Positions 55,921 through 64,000 of a stretch of DNA of 64,000 bases are shown here, in pieces. The stretch comes from Pseudomonas arsenicoxydans (GTDB lineage Bacteria; Pseudomonadota; Gammaproteobacteria; Pseudomonadales; Pseudomonadaceae), in assembly GCF_900103875.1 (NCBI RefSeq), contig NZ_LT629705.1, positions 4,287,001-4,351,000 on the forward strand, read 5' to 3'. The number at the start of each line of letters is the position of its first letter. Position 1 is the first letter of the stretch. Position numbers and translations under genes: made by a program. Under the pieces are notes generated by a model. That model worked only from the letters and a program-made list of their open reading frames with translations. It made no database searches and was not told the DNA's origin.

Positions 55921-56694
55921 ATGAGTTACGAAACGATTTTGTTGGAAATCCACGGCCGTGTCGGCCTGATTACCCTCAACCGTCCGCAAGCGCTGAACGC
56001 GTTGAACGCGCAGATCGTCAGCGAGCTGAACCACGCCCTCGATGGCCTGGAAGCCGATTCGAACATCGGTTGCATCGTGCTGACCGGCTCGAAAAAAGCC
56101 TTCGCCGCCGGTGCCGACATCAAGGAAATGGCCGAGCTGACCTACCCGCAGATCTACCTCGACGACCTGTTCAGCGACAGCGATCGCGTGGCCAACCGTC
56201 GCAAGCCGATCATCGCGGCGGTCAACGGTTTTGCCTTGGGCGGCGGTTGTGAGTTGGCGCTGATGTGCGACTTCATCCTGGCCGGTGACAATGCGAAATT
56301 CGGCCAACCGGAAATCAACCTCGGCGTGCTCCCTGGCATGGGCGGCACTCAGCGCCTGACCCGCGCCGTGGGTAAGGCCAAGGCAATGGAAATGTGCTTG
56401 AGCGGGCGCTTGATCGACGCGGTGGAAGCAGAGCGTTGCGGGATTGTCGCGCGGATCGTTCCAGCGGATGAATTGCTGGAAGAAGCGCTGAAAGTTGCGG
56501 CGTTGATTGCCAAGAAGTCATTGCCGATTGCGATGATGGTCAAGGAAAGCGTCAACCGCGCCTTTGAAGTGAGCCTGTCCGAAGGCGTGCGCTTCGAGCG
56601 CCGGGTGTTCCATGCGGCGTTTGCCACGCAGGATCAGAAGGAAGGGATGGCGGCGTTTATTGCCAAGCGTGAAGCTGAGTTCCAGGGTAAGTGA
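55921..56694 (+). CDS. Enoyl-CoA hydratase
   Basis: A 257-aa crotonase-family hydratase. Oxyanion segments are [12 protein letters not shown] and [14 protein letters not shown]. Both catalytic Glu residues are seen, in GGCELAL and [20 protein letters not shown], as in true enoyl-CoA hydratases. It adds water to 2-enoyl-CoA, such as tiglyl- or methacrylyl-CoA in this pathway. The start is ATG 55921 after GGAG; a GTG directly before it is in frame but less likely. Confidence 0.93.
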   Translation: MSYETILLEIHGRVGLITLNRPQALNALNAQIVSELNHALDGLEADSNIGCIVLTGSKKAFAAGADIKEMAELTYPQIYLDDLFSDSDRVANRRKPIIAAVNGFALGGGCELALMCDFILAGDNAKFGQPEINLGVLPGMGGTQRLTRAVGKAKAMEMCLSGRLIDAVEAERCGIVARIVPADELLEEALKVAALIAKKSLPIAMMVKESVNRAFEVSLSEGVRFERRVFHAAFATQDQKEGMAAFIAKREAEFQGK

Positions 56695-56713
56695 TGTAGC
56701 GTTTGCACTGACG

Positions 56714-56797
56714 CTATCGCGGGCAAGCCCGCTCCCACAAGTTAGGTGTTATTTGAAAGAACACCTATAACCTGTGGGAGCGGGCTTGCCCGCGATG
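56714..56797. repeat. REP pair (type A)
   Basis: Facing canonical arms between the convergent enoyl-CoA hydratase and acyl-CoA dehydrogenase genes. Confidence 0.9.
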
Positions 56798-56807
56798 CTT
56801 TTAGGGC

Positions 56808-57959
56808 TTACACCAAATAATTCTTGAGTTCGCGGGCAATCACCATCCGCTGTATCTCGCTCGACCCCTCATAAATCTGCGTGATCCGCGCATCCCGGTA
56901 GTAACGCTCCACCGGGTAATCCTCCAGATACCCATACCCGCCATGAATCTGCATCGCCGAAGAACAGACCTTCTCGGCCATCTCCGATGCAAACAGCTTG
57001 GCCTGTGACGCTTCCGACAGACATGGCTTGCCAGCGCTGCGCAACCGTGCCGCGTGCAGAATCAACAACCGCGCCGCGTTGAGCCGGGTGTGCATGTCGG
57101 CCAGCATATTGGCGATGCTCTGGTGCTCGATGATCGGTTTGTCGAACTGCACGCGATCACGGGAATAGGCCAGCGCCGCCTCGAACGCCGCACGGGCAAT
57201 GCCCAATGCCTGCGCCGCGATGCCGATGCGGCCGCCTTCGAGGTTGGACAGGGCGATGGCCAAGCCTTTGCCACGCTCACCCAGCAGATTCGCCTCGGGA
57301 ATCGTGCAGTTGCTCAGCGTCACCGCGCAGGTGTCGGAGGCGCGAATGCCCATCTTGTGTTCGGTGCGATCAACGATGAAACCGGCGGTATCGGTCGGCA
57401 CCAGGAACGCCGAGATGCCGCGCTTGCCCAGGTCCGGATCGGTCACTGCAAAGACAATCGCCAGTTTCGCTCGTTTACCGTTGCTGACGAATTGCTTAGC
57501 GCCGTTGATCACCCACTGGCCATCGCGCAGTTCGGCGCGGGTGCGCAGGTTGTGGGCTTCGGAGCCGGCTTGCGGCTCGGTCAGGCAGAAGCAGCCGATG
57601 GCCTGACCGCTGGCCAGGGCCGGCAGCCAAGTCTGTTTCTGTTCTTCAGTGCCGTAATTCAGCACCGGCCCACAGCCCACGGAGTTGTGGATGCTCATCA
57701 GCGCGCCCGTGGCGCCGTCACCTGCAGAGATTTCTTCCACGGCCAGGGCGTAGGCAACGTAGTCGACATAGGTGCCGCCCCATTCTTCCGGCACCACCAT
57801 GCCCAACAGGCCCAGTTCACCCATCTTCGCCACCAGACCGTCATCGATCCAGCCGGCCTTTTCCCAGGCTTGTGCGTGGGGCGCGATTTCGCCGCGGGCA
57901 AAGTCCCGGGCCATGTCGCGGATCATGACTTGTTCTTCGCTCAATTCGATATCGTGCAT
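56808..57959 (-). CDS. Acyl-CoA dehydrogenase, isobutyryl-CoA dehydrogenase-like
   Basis: A 383-aa FAD enzyme. It has [34 protein letters not shown] and a C-terminal [20 protein letters not shown] with the catalytic Glu. It precedes, by 3 bp, nothing but its own operon start: the hydrolase gene upstream ends at 57963, and the two are on the same strand. With a 3-hydroxyisobutyryl-CoA hydrolase-like neighbour, valine breakdown through isobutyryl-CoA is the most likely role (inference). Confidence 0.9.
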   Translation of the reverse strand: MHDIELSEEQVMIRDMARDFARGEIAPHAQAWEKAGWIDDGLVAKMGELGLLGMVVPEEWGGTYVDYVAYALAVEEISAGDGATGALMSIHNSVGCGPVLNYGTEEQKQTWLPALASGQAIGCFCLTEPQAGSEAHNLRTRAELRDGQWVINGAKQFVSNGKRAKLAIVFAVTDPDLGKRGISAFLVPTDTAGFIVDRTEHKMGIRASDTCAVTLSNCTIPEANLLGERGKGLAIALSNLEGGRIGIAAQALGIARAAFEAALAYSRDRVQFDKPIIEHQSIANMLADMHTRLNAARLLILHAARLRSAGKPCLSEASQAKLFASEMAEKVCSSAMQIHGGYGYLEDYPVERYYRDARITQIYEGSSEIQRMVIARELKNYLV

Positions 57960-57962
57960 GGC

Positions 57963-59069
57963 TCAGCTCCCAGTCCGGTCAAAGCCTGTGAAGAAACTCG
58001 CAACGTGCCCGGCGTCCAGCGCCTGCAAGGTCGGCGGGTTCCAGCGCGGGGTCTTGTCTTTGTCGATCAGCAAGGCGCGCACGCCCTCGATCAGGTCGCC
58101 GCGCTCGAACCACTGACGGTCCAGGTGCAGCTCAAGGGCGAAGCAGTCTTCGATACTCAAGTGCCGACCACGACGCAGCATTTCCAACGTCACCGCCATC
58201 GCCAGCGGCGAACGGCTTTGCAGCAGGTCGACGGTGGTCGTGGCCCACTCATGGCTGTCGGCGACCGTGACTTCACGCAGTTGCTCAACAATACTCGGCA
58301 CATCGGGCAGGGCGAAGAAATGGTCGATGGCCGGGCGTAGCGCGCTCAATGGCGCATCGGGCAGTTGTTGCACCGCGAGACTGGCCAGCAGGCCTTGCAG
58401 GTCCTTGAGCGGTGTCCCGTGCCATTGGAGCTGATCGAGTTGCTCATCGAGCTTGGCCAGTTTTTCGCTTTCCAGGAACCAGTCGGCCAGCCCGCAATAG
58501 AGCGCATCCGCCGCGCGGATCTGCACGCCGCTGACGCCCAGGTAGATTCCGAGTTCACCGGGGATGCGCGGCAGGAAGTAACTGCCGCCGACATCCGGGA
58601 AATAACCGATGCCGACTTCAGGCATCGCCAGACGGCTTTTCTCGGTGACCACCCGCAAATCGGCGCCTTGCACCAGACCCATGCCGCCGCCGAGGACAAA
58701 ACCATCCATCAGGGCCAGTACCGGTTTGCAGTAGTGATGAATGGCGAGGTCGAGGGCGTATTCCTCGACGAAGAAATCTTCGTGCAGGGTGTCGCCGCTT
58801 TTGAAGCTGTCATACAGCGAGCGGATGTCGCCGCCGGCACAGAAGGCTTTCTCGCCGGCACCGCGCAAAACCACCGCATGCACCTGCGGATCCTGAGCCC
58901 AGGCATCGAGCTGACGGTGCAGGTGACGGACCATGTCCAGGGTGAGGGCGTTGAGGCCGGCGGGGCGGTTGAGGGTCAGGTGACCAATGTGGTTGCGAAC
59001 CTCGGCCAGCACTTCGTTCTGCGTGGCATCCATGGACGAAGTCCCTGGAGAAGAAACCTGAGCAGTCAT
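57963..59069 (-). CDS. 3-hydroxyisobutyryl-CoA hydrolase-like crotonase
   Basis: A 368-aa crotonase-fold protein with the HIBCH signature AMPEVGIGYFPDVGGSYFLP. An oxyanion segment is KAFCAGGDIRSLYD. The C-terminal extension beyond 260 residues is typical of HIBCH and absent in hydratases. It releases 3-hydroxyisobutyrate from its CoA ester in valine breakdown. I start at ATG 59069 after GGGAG; the frame runs 62 codons further upstream but these are Cys-rich and unlike the family. It is first in a two-gene unit with the dehydrogenase 3 bp downstream. Upstream 59070-59266 shows no recognised site. Confidence 0.88.
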   Translation of the reverse strand: MTAQVSSPGTSSMDATQNEVLAEVRNHIGHLTLNRPAGLNALTLDMVRHLHRQLDAWAQDPQVHAVVLRGAGEKAFCAGGDIRSLYDSFKSGDTLHEDFFVEEYALDLAIHHYCKPVLALMDGFVLGGGMGLVQGADLRVVTEKSRLAMPEVGIGYFPDVGGSYFLPRIPGELGIYLGVSGVQIRAADALYCGLADWFLESEKLAKLDEQLDQLQWHGTPLKDLQGLLASLAVQQLPDAPLSALRPAIDHFFALPDVPSIVEQLREVTVADSHEWATTTVDLLQSRSPLAMAVTLEMLRRGRHLSIEDCFALELHLDRQWFERGDLIEGVRALLIDKDKTPRWNPPTLQALDAGHVASFFTGFDRTGS

Positions 59070-59268
59070 CACTAACTCCCTGCTTTTATTGTTCTTTATA
59101 GACAAGCTCGCGCGCGAGCGATGCCGGATCGTAACAGTGCAAATTTGCCCTGTACAACCGAGAAATGTGCAGGTGCTTCCTGCATATTTGCATGGCTCTG
59201 ATGTGGGGCCTGAAAAAGGGACGTATCTATTTTCTGTCCGGTCTTGATCGCGCAATCCCTACGATAAT

Positions 59269-59284
59269 TAAACATGTCTGTTTA
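59269..59284. promoter_or_regulatory. Palindrome TAAACA-N4-TGTTTA upstream of DUF6124 leader (copy 2)
   Basis: TAAACA TGTC TGTTTA, extended here to 8-bp arms ATTAAACA/TGTTTAAT (59267-59286). Its spacing to the conserved leader (16 bp) is the same as for copy 1 at 3385-3400. Confidence 0.55.
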
Positions 59285-59300
59285 ATAGACATCTCCAGAA

Positions 59301-59623
59301 ACTCTCTCAGGCTACACATCCTTGCGTCGTTGCCTACGGCTGCGCCAGAATCCGCCGGCTTGTGCGCCTTGGGCCTGGATTTTATCGTTTCCCCGTCGCT
59401 GAAGAACAGCGATGGGGTTTGGTAGCCCGGTTATTTCACAAGGGTGCAACGCACCATAAAATGAGGCGTCTTTTCGTCTCAGCTTTTATGGTGGTCATGC
59501 ACAGGGCGTCTTTGGACGCGCCGGTTTCCTTGTGCCCGGTCTACCAACCTGCGTATGGCCACCACCTTTCGTTTGGTAGCGAGGGTGAGGGCTCCTTTTT
59601 TGGTAGCACGAGGAGTTTCACCT
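59301..59623 (+). ncRNA. Structured 5' leader of DUF6124 gene, copy 2 (candidate cis-regulatory RNA)
   Basis: Homologous to 3417-3732. Features: hairpin CCCCGTCGCTG-AAGAA-CAGCGATGGGG (59391-59416); a long stem pairing GGTTTGGTAGCCCGG ... CACAAGG (59416-59443) with 59528-59549; inside it a stem CACCATAAAA/TTTTATGGTG (59452-59461 with 59484-59493) topped by TGAGGCG/CGTCTCA; a hairpin GGCGTC/GACGCGCC (59505-59522); and a last pairing of CTCCT (59592-59596) with the Shine-Dalgarno AGGAG (59611-59615). Stems differ in sequence from copy 1 but still pair. No conserved open frame lies in it. Confidence 0.6.
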
Positions 59624-59986
59624 ATGTTCAAACCAACACCCAACCCACCCGAAACCGACGACGTTTCCCCCTACGAATCCACCGACTCCAAAAAATTCAA
59701 CGAAGCCGCCGAGCGAGCCCTCGACTTCCATTTTCCATCGAACGCCGACATCAAAGCCATTCCGCGCACACCCAGCACCCTGTTTTCCGTAGACCCTGAT
59801 GCCACGGCTGAAACCCTGGCGGTTTATCTGGTCGAGACGCTGGCTTCGGTCGATGTGATGGTCCATCAGTTGGTGGATCATCTGGAGGGTGAATCGCGTT
59901 ACGCGCTTTTGGGTATTTCGAACAGCATCATGATGGCGGAGATCACCGCTAATCGTGTGCTGGATAAAATTGATCTGCCCCAGTAG
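59624..59986 (+). CDS. DUF6124 family protein, copy 2
   Basis: A 120-aa paralogue of the protein at 3733-4092. The first ~35 residues (MFKPTPNPPETDDVSPYEST onward) are nearly the same in protein and DNA, then the two diverge while keeping landmarks such as PSTLF, VDPDATAETL, IMMAEITANRVLDKI. Soluble, no signal peptide. AGGAG lies 8 bases before the ATG and can be hidden by pairing with CTCCT. Function unknown. Confidence 0.85.
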   Translation: MFKPTPNPPETDDVSPYESTDSKKFNEAAERALDFHFPSNADIKAIPRTPSTLFSVDPDATAETLAVYLVETLASVDVMVHQLVDHLEGESRYALLGISNSIMMAEITANRVLDKIDLPQ

Positions 59987-60112
59987 GTGCGGCTAGCGTG
60001 GTGAGCAGGTAACTCGTTGAGCTGTGCGGCGGTCCCATTTTTGGGGCCGCTTCGCAACGCAACGGGGGGCAAGTCCCCCTCGCGTGTGGAAGTACAGCGT
60101 CTAGCGTGACTC

Positions 60113-60139
60113 GGGTCAGGGTATCCATCCTGACCCTTT
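60113..60139 (+). terminator. Hairpin terminator after DUF6124 copy 2
   Basis: Stem GGGTCAGG with complement CCTGACCC and a short T run. A second small hairpin (GGGGG-CAAGT-CCCCC, about 60065-60079) precedes it. The 59987-60112 stretch holds no gene. Confidence 0.65.
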
Positions 60140-60194
60140 CAATTTTTCAAGGGCGATATGCTGCGGGTCTTTGCGCTCATCTGGCGTTTTGGCG

Positions 60195-60902
60195 CTACAC
60201 GCGGCGCGACAACACTTCACCAATACTGCGACGTTTGGCATGCAACTCACTGATATGAATCAGTTGTTCGAGGTCTTCGGGTGTGACGTCGAAGAACGCT
60301 TCCATGTCCGCCAGCGCCAGTTTCAGGTCCTGGGCGGTGATCGCCTGGCTGTCGGTCGGAGGATGATCGGCAGGCACCACCGCTACCGGTTCGCTGGCAC
60401 GTTTGGGGTAGCGAATGCGCGTCAGGTTGTTGTAGGCCAAGGCGCTGAGCAGCATGGTCATTGCGCTGAGCATGACCGGGCCGAGGGCTTTCCAGTCCAT
60501 CGCAATGGTCGCCGGGTCTGCCAGCACCAACAGCAGCGCCAGTGCCCCGGCGGGCGGGTGCAGGCAACGCAGCCAGCACATCAGAATCAGCGCCATGCCG
60601 GCCGCCAGACAAGCGCTGCCCAAGGTTCGCCCGAGGACGTGAGCGACCAGTAACGAAATCACCCCGGCGCTCAAGTAACCGCCAACAATCGACCAGGGTT
60701 GGGCGAGGGCTCCGGAGGACACTGCGAACAGCAACACTGCCGAGGCGCCCAGCGGACCGACCAGGTGCTGCGCCACTTCCATGCCGAACACTTGGCTGCA
60801 AAGCCAGACGCTGAACAGCGTGCCCAGGGACATGCCGATAGCGGCGCGGCTCCATTCGGAAGGGCGGGTGTTGACGGCGGCAGGTAACCAGCGAGCAAAC
60901 AT
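60195..60902 (-). CDS. HPP-family membrane protein
   Basis: A 235-aa inner-membrane protein with four to five hydrophobic segments and the family's namesake motif in CLRCLHPPAGALALLLVL. It is followed by a soluble C-terminal tail of about 65 residues (TAQDLKLALADMEAFFDVTP). Some HPP proteins have been linked to nitrite transport in plastids; the bacterial role is not settled. It stands alone, with weak sequence for a ribosome site before its ATG. Confidence 0.85.
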   Translation of the reverse strand: MFARWLPAAVNTRPSEWSRAAIGMSLGTLFSVWLCSQVFGMEVAQHLVGPLGASAVLLFAVSSGALAQPWSIVGGYLSAGVISLLVAHVLGRTLGSACLAAGMALILMCWLRCLHPPAGALALLLVLADPATIAMDWKALGPVMLSAMTMLLSALAYNNLTRIRYPKRASEPVAVVPADHPPTDSQAITAQDLKLALADMEAFFDVTPEDLEQLIHISELHAKRRSIGEVLSRRV

Positions 60903-60931
60903 GGGGCTAACGATCCAATGAAAAACTCAGG

Positions 60932-60967
60932 AAAAAAAAAGGCTTAGCTGGGATACCCAGAAAGCCC
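60932..60967 (-). terminator. Rho-independent terminator of the MFS gene (minus strand)
   Basis: On the minus strand: GGCTT-CTGGG-TAT-CCCAG-AAGCC stem followed by nine T. It ends the transporter at 61061 before the HPP gene. Confidence 0.88.
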
Positions 60968-61060
60968 TTGAAGGTGTTCCAACTATTGGGGGAGGAACGG
61001 GGCACAGTGTGCCGCTGATTGCCGATGCTGACAAATTCATATTAATGCAGCTTCAGTGCA

Positions 61061-62239
61061 TTATTTTTGCTGCATCGCGACGCGACGTCCGCTCATGAAA
61101 CACAGGAATCCGCCCATCGCCGTCAGTGCGCTCAGGGCATAGAACATGGTCGGCGCAGGCGTGTGCATCAGCAGAAAACCGCAGATCACCGGGCTCAAGG
61201 CGCCGCCCAGTGCGGCCAGGTTCTGCGCGCCGTAATAACTGCCGCGCAGCTCTTCGGGGGCCAGGGTGTCGACGAAGAGGAATTCGGCGGGGTAAATGAT
61301 CATTTCGCCGAGGGTGAAGATGAACATGGCGATGCACCACGACACCAGGCTGTCGGCGAGGCTGAAACCGATCAGGCCGACAATGAACAGGCTGGTGCCG
61401 CCGGCGATCCAGTAGCGCAGCTGCTCGCGGTTGAGGAAACGGCCGATCTGGTATTGCAGCAGGATCACGCTGATGGCGTTGCAGGCGAGCAGGGCGGCCA
61501 TGGTTTGCAGGGCACGCTTGGAATCGTGGGTCACCAGCAGGTATTGCGACAGGTACAGGGTGAAACGCCCGTGCACCACGGTGCTGAGCAGGCAACCGCA
61601 GGTGAACATGATCAGCGTGCGATCGTTCTTCAGGGTGACCAGGGTTTTGAGAAAACTTTGCGGTTGGCCGATGGCGGGTGTCGGGGCCGCGTCCTTGGGA
61701 ATCCCGATCATCAGGAAGATGCTGAAAAACGCGATGCCGCCGGCTATCAGGAACGGCGCAATCGGGTACACCCCGGCAATCACCACGCCGAGCATCGGGC
61801 CGGTGGCGTAGCCGATGTTGGTCAGGGTGTAGCGCAGCGAAAAAGCCTTGGCGCGCTGGCCCATGGGCAGGTTTTCGCTAAGGATCGCCTTGGAGCCGAT
61901 GAGGAACAGCGCCGAGGCGGTTTCAGTGATCACCAGGGTGGCTGTGGTCAGGTAGAGGTTTTCGGCGAAGGTCAGCAGGACAAAGCCGATGGCGCTGGAG
62001 AGCATCGCAAGAATCAGCAGCCGGCGCTTTTCGAGCCGGTCGATGATGTAGCCGCCGTAGAGCGCGAGCAGGGTGGCGATGAACACCGCGATGCCCAGCA
62101 GCAAACCAACGTCCTGTTGGTTGAGGCCCAGTTTGTTGCTCAGGAACAACGTCAGCAGCGGGCTGGTGATAGCGCGGCTGACGACGATGGTCAGCGAAAC
62201 GATCATCAGGCGGCGGATAACAAGCGAGTAAGTGACCAC
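61061..62239 (-). CDS. MFS transporter (MdtH-like)
   Basis: A 392-aa major facilitator with about twelve segments. The signature GYIIDRLEKRRLLILAML in the 2-3 loop and SENLPMGQRAKAFSLRYTLT fit the drug-efflux MdtH-like group. The listed start is GTG 62239 without a clear ribosome site. AAGGA lies 13 bases upstream, and an ATG at residue 12 is another option. The substrate is unknown. It ends at a strong terminator. Confidence 0.85.
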   Translation of the reverse strand: MVTYSLVIRRLMIVSLTIVVSRAITSPLLTLFLSNKLGLNQQDVGLLLGIAVFIATLLALYGGYIIDRLEKRRLLILAMLSSAIGFVLLTFAENLYLTTATLVITETASALFLIGSKAILSENLPMGQRAKAFSLRYTLTNIGYATGPMLGVVIAGVYPIAPFLIAGGIAFFSIFLMIGIPKDAAPTPAIGQPQSFLKTLVTLKNDRTLIMFTCGCLLSTVVHGRFTLYLSQYLLVTHDSKRALQTMAALLACNAISVILLQYQIGRFLNREQLRYWIAGGTSLFIVGLIGFSLADSLVSWCIAMFIFTLGEMIIYPAEFLFVDTLAPEELRGSYYGAQNLAALGGALSPVICGFLLMHTPAPTMFYALSALTAMGGFLCFMSGRRVAMQQK

Positions 62240-62300
62240 GGTGGGGCAAATGTCCTTATTCAGATTCCAGGGTGTTCGACGTCATACCGAGTCGCTGCTA

Positions 62301-62365
62301 ATCGCGGGCAAGCCCGCTCCCACAGGAGAATGCATTCCAAATGTGGGAGCGGGCTTGCCCGCGAT
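62301..62365. repeat. REP pair (type A)
   Basis: Facing canonical arms between the MFS and MmgE/PrpD genes. Confidence 0.9.
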
Positions 62366-62390
62366 GAGTCCGGACCAGGAAACGCAATAT

Positions 62391-63740
62391 TCAAGTGAGC
62401 CACCGATCCAGAGATCCAACCGATTCAATCTCATCCAGCTGCCACAACTGACTCAGCAGTTCCTCAGCCCGCTCCCGCGGCATGACCCGCCCGGCCAAAC
62501 TAAAAAACTTCTCCTCCAGTGCAGCATCACTCAATGGATTCCCCGGCGCACCCAATGGCGGGTCGACACACAGGCTCGCCTGCCGACCGTCCACGGTCCG
62601 CAGGCTGACAACGGGCTCGCCATCCTCTGACAGTAGCGGGTCCACTTCAAGGTGAATGCGCGACATCCACTGCGCGATGCGCGGATCGCCACGTTGCTGA
62701 TCGTCATAGGCTTGCAGCCGGCAATGGCCATGCACCAGCCGGGCGGCGAGGGCATAGGGCAGGCTCATCTGCGCCGCCGCCAGTGTGCTGACATTCTGCC
62801 CGCCACACATGTCCTGGAGAAATCCGCACAGCGACACATGAACGTCTTCCACCTGGCTGGCCTGCACCTGCAATTGATCCAGCAACAGGCCCAATGCGTC
62901 GATGGCCGAGTGTGTTCCGCGACACGCCGCATAAGGCTTGATCGAGCAGCGGGCAAGTTTCCACACCACGCCCAGGTCGGCGTCCAGCGCTTCGGGCACG
63001 GCCGCGTCACCGGCCAAAGTCTTGAGAAAACCGCCCCAGACATCATCAAACAACTTTGACGGCCCGGTGATGCCTTCGCGGGCAAATCGCGCCGCCAGTA
63101 ATCCACCTTCCGCGGCACGGCCGGTGTGAAGTTTCTTGCTTTGCGAACCGTCATGAATGAAGGCCCACAGACCGCCGCTGAAGCTGCCGGCAATGCCCAG
63201 GGCCGACAGGGTTTGTGCGGCATCCAGACCAAGAATTCGCGCACACGCGGCGGCTGCGCCAAACACGCCACAGGTTGCGGTCGAATGCCAGCCGGCGCCG
63301 TTGTGGGCCGAATAGCTGCCGCACGCTTCGAGCACGCGACGGCCGATGTCGTAGCCGATGACGACGGCCGTGATCAGCTCGCGGCCACTCACCGGCCGCT
63401 CAGCCATCGACACCGCAGCCATCACGGCCGGCAGCACCACCGCGCCGGAATGGTCGCAGCCACCGGTGTCGTCCAGTTCCAGCGCATGGGCAGCGACGCC
63501 GTTGAGTATCGCCGCCTGGGCGGCACCCATTCTCAGGTCCGTGCCCCAGACCAGGGTGTTACCGGTTTCACCGGCAAATACCTGGCGAGCTTGCAGCGCC
63601 ACCGCGCTCTCGGCCCCGGCCAGGGTCGCGCCGAAGGTGTCGAGGATGTGCCGTTTGGCTTGCGCCACCAGCGCCGGTGGCAGGTCTTCGAACTGCGTAT
63701 CGACGCAAAACTGCGCCAGTCGCTGCATGCGCTCGGTCAT
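62391..63740 (-). CDS. MmgE/PrpD-family protein
   Basis: A 449-aa protein of the 2-methylcitrate dehydratase (PrpD)/MmgE family, shown by AILNGVAAHALELDDTGGCD, HSGAVVLPAVMAAVS and the SIKPYAACRGTHSAIDALG stretch. Family members dehydrate or isomerise small carboxylic acids. This one is outside any prp cluster, so the substrate is open. Its start overlaps by 4 bp the end of a polysaccharide deacetylase-like gene, so they form an operon. Confidence 0.87.
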   Translation of the reverse strand: MTERMQRLAQFCVDTQFEDLPPALVAQAKRHILDTFGATLAGAESAVALQARQVFAGETGNTLVWGTDLRMGAAQAAILNGVAAHALELDDTGGCDHSGAVVLPAVMAAVSMAERPVSGRELITAVVIGYDIGRRVLEACGSYSAHNGAGWHSTATCGVFGAAAACARILGLDAAQTLSALGIAGSFSGGLWAFIHDGSQSKKLHTGRAAEGGLLAARFAREGITGPSKLFDDVWGGFLKTLAGDAAVPEALDADLGVVWKLARCSIKPYAACRGTHSAIDALGLLLDQLQVQASQVEDVHVSLCGFLQDMCGGQNVSTLAAAQMSLPYALAARLVHGHCRLQAYDDQQRGDPRIAQWMSRIHLEVDPLLSEDGEPVVSLRTVDGRQASLCVDPPLGAPGNPLSDAALEEKFFSLAGRVMPRERAEELLSQLWQLDEIESVGSLDRWLT

Positions 63741-64000
63741 AGCAGGTAATCCCGATAATGGCGTTCATACACGGATGCCGGGTGATCCTCGGCGACAGGC
63801 GCCGCCGAATCGGCCCACCATTGCGCGACCTCGCCGGCCGTGGCGATCCAGGCGTCGTCGTGTTGCTGGATGCCTTGCAGCAATTCGCGCAACACGCCAA
63901 TCCGCCCTGGCGTGGCAATGATTTCCGGGTGCAGGCGCAGCACGTAGCACAGGCCGAACCGGTGAAACCCGGCAAAGTCCATTTGCAGGTTGCCCAAGGC
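63737..64000 (-). CDS. Polysaccharide deacetylase-family protein, C-terminal end (partial at right edge)
   Basis: The last ~87 residues of a gene that begins right of the window. The segment LHPEIIATPGRIGVLRELLQ and the DDAWIATAGEVAQWWADS ending resemble the C-terminus of NodB/polysaccharide deacetylase-fold proteins, including PuuE-type allantoinases and peptidoglycan or imidase relatives. The Met near 63997 is internal, not a start. It overlaps the PrpD-like gene by 4 bp and is translated ahead of it. Confidence 0.75.
   Translation of the reverse strand, partial: ALGNLQMDFAGFHRFGLCYVLRLHPEIIATPGRIGVLRELLQGIQQHDDAWIATAGEVAQWWADSAAPVAEDHPASVYERHYRDYLL

Noticed and set aside
59070..59255. 62-codon N-terminal extension of the HIBCH-like gene
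   Set aside because: Cys-rich and without family likeness. ATG 59069 has the GGGAG ribosome site and gives normal length.
62239..62251. Non-standard ATT start 12 bases upstream of the GTG of the MdtH-like gene
   Set aside because: AAGGA lies just before it, but a GTG and an internal ATG are available and nothing in the family length demands the longer form.
61067..62398. Long open frame antisense to the MFS gene (and similar ones opposite kguT, sfnG, prpD and the dehydrogenases)
   Set aside because: Composition is rich in Gln, His, Arg and Gly, as expected for the shadow frame of a GC-rich membrane or enzyme gene. There is no ribosome site or domain.

Overview
The window looks like a chromosomal segment of a fluorescent-group Pseudomonas. 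The coding sequence is mostly GC-rich. Intergenic gaps carry the REP palindromes typical of that group (core GGGAGCGGGCTTGCCCGC), and the gene sets are characteristic of pseudomonads: hpd, the kgu/ptxS 2-ketogluconate cluster, sfnG, efeUOB and two DUF6124 genes. No rRNA, tRNA, CRISPR array or phage module was seen.

Layout. 1-3.3 kb: the hpd 3' end, an EamA/RarD permease, an aldo/keto reductase and a LysR regulator. 3.4-4.1 kb: a DUF6124 gene behind a long structured leader. 4.1-8.1 kb: an MFS carrier divergent from a CdaR-type regulator and a glycerate kinase. 8.4-11.2 kb: a chemoreceptor and an AruH-like transaminase. 11.4-16.7 kb: kguD-kguT-kguK-kguE-ptxS, all on the minus strand, with two perfect PtxS operators. 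16.9-23.4 kb: an AT-richer accessory module with a 1,011-aa beta-rich unknown protein, an autotransporter and a convergent 153-aa unknown. A CT-N12-AG palindrome lies about 95-110 bp upstream of each outer gene. 23.4-25.6 kb: LysE exporter, AraC regulator and a DUF1345 membrane protein. 25.7-34 kb: an RND efflux operon whose pump gene is cut by an IS1182-family element, divergent from an RstA/RstB-like two-component system. 34-38.7 kb: anti-sigma, ECF sigma and TPR genes, a methyltransferase, a dienoyl-CoA isomerase and nudC. 38.7-42.3 kb: sulfur genes (TauE/SafE exporter, SfnB-like flavoprotein, sfnG with a sigma-54 promoter). 42.4-45.1 kb: DUF1348, TetR and pssA. 45.2-49.4 kb: an efeU-efeO-efeB-efeM iron operon with a Fur-like box. 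49.6-59.1 kb: a short/branched-chain acyl-CoA catabolic cluster with an AraC regulator. 59.3-60 kb: the second DUF6124 gene with the same structured leader. 60.2-64 kb: HPP protein, MFS carrier, MmgE/PrpD protein and a polysaccharide deacetylase that runs off the right edge.

Two observations stand out as possibly undescribed. First, the two DUF6124 genes, 56 kb apart, share a TAAACA-N4-TGTTTA operator and a ~320-nt leader that folds into a multi-branched structure with compensatory base changes. A final hairpin in each leader covers the ribosome binding site, so this is a candidate cis-regulatory RNA family. Second, the 16.9-23.4 kb module has matching LuxR-type palindromes facing inward from both ends, and its large gene looks like a mosaic with a second, internal translation start.

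All functional calls come from reading the sequence and from memory of protein families. No database search was run.
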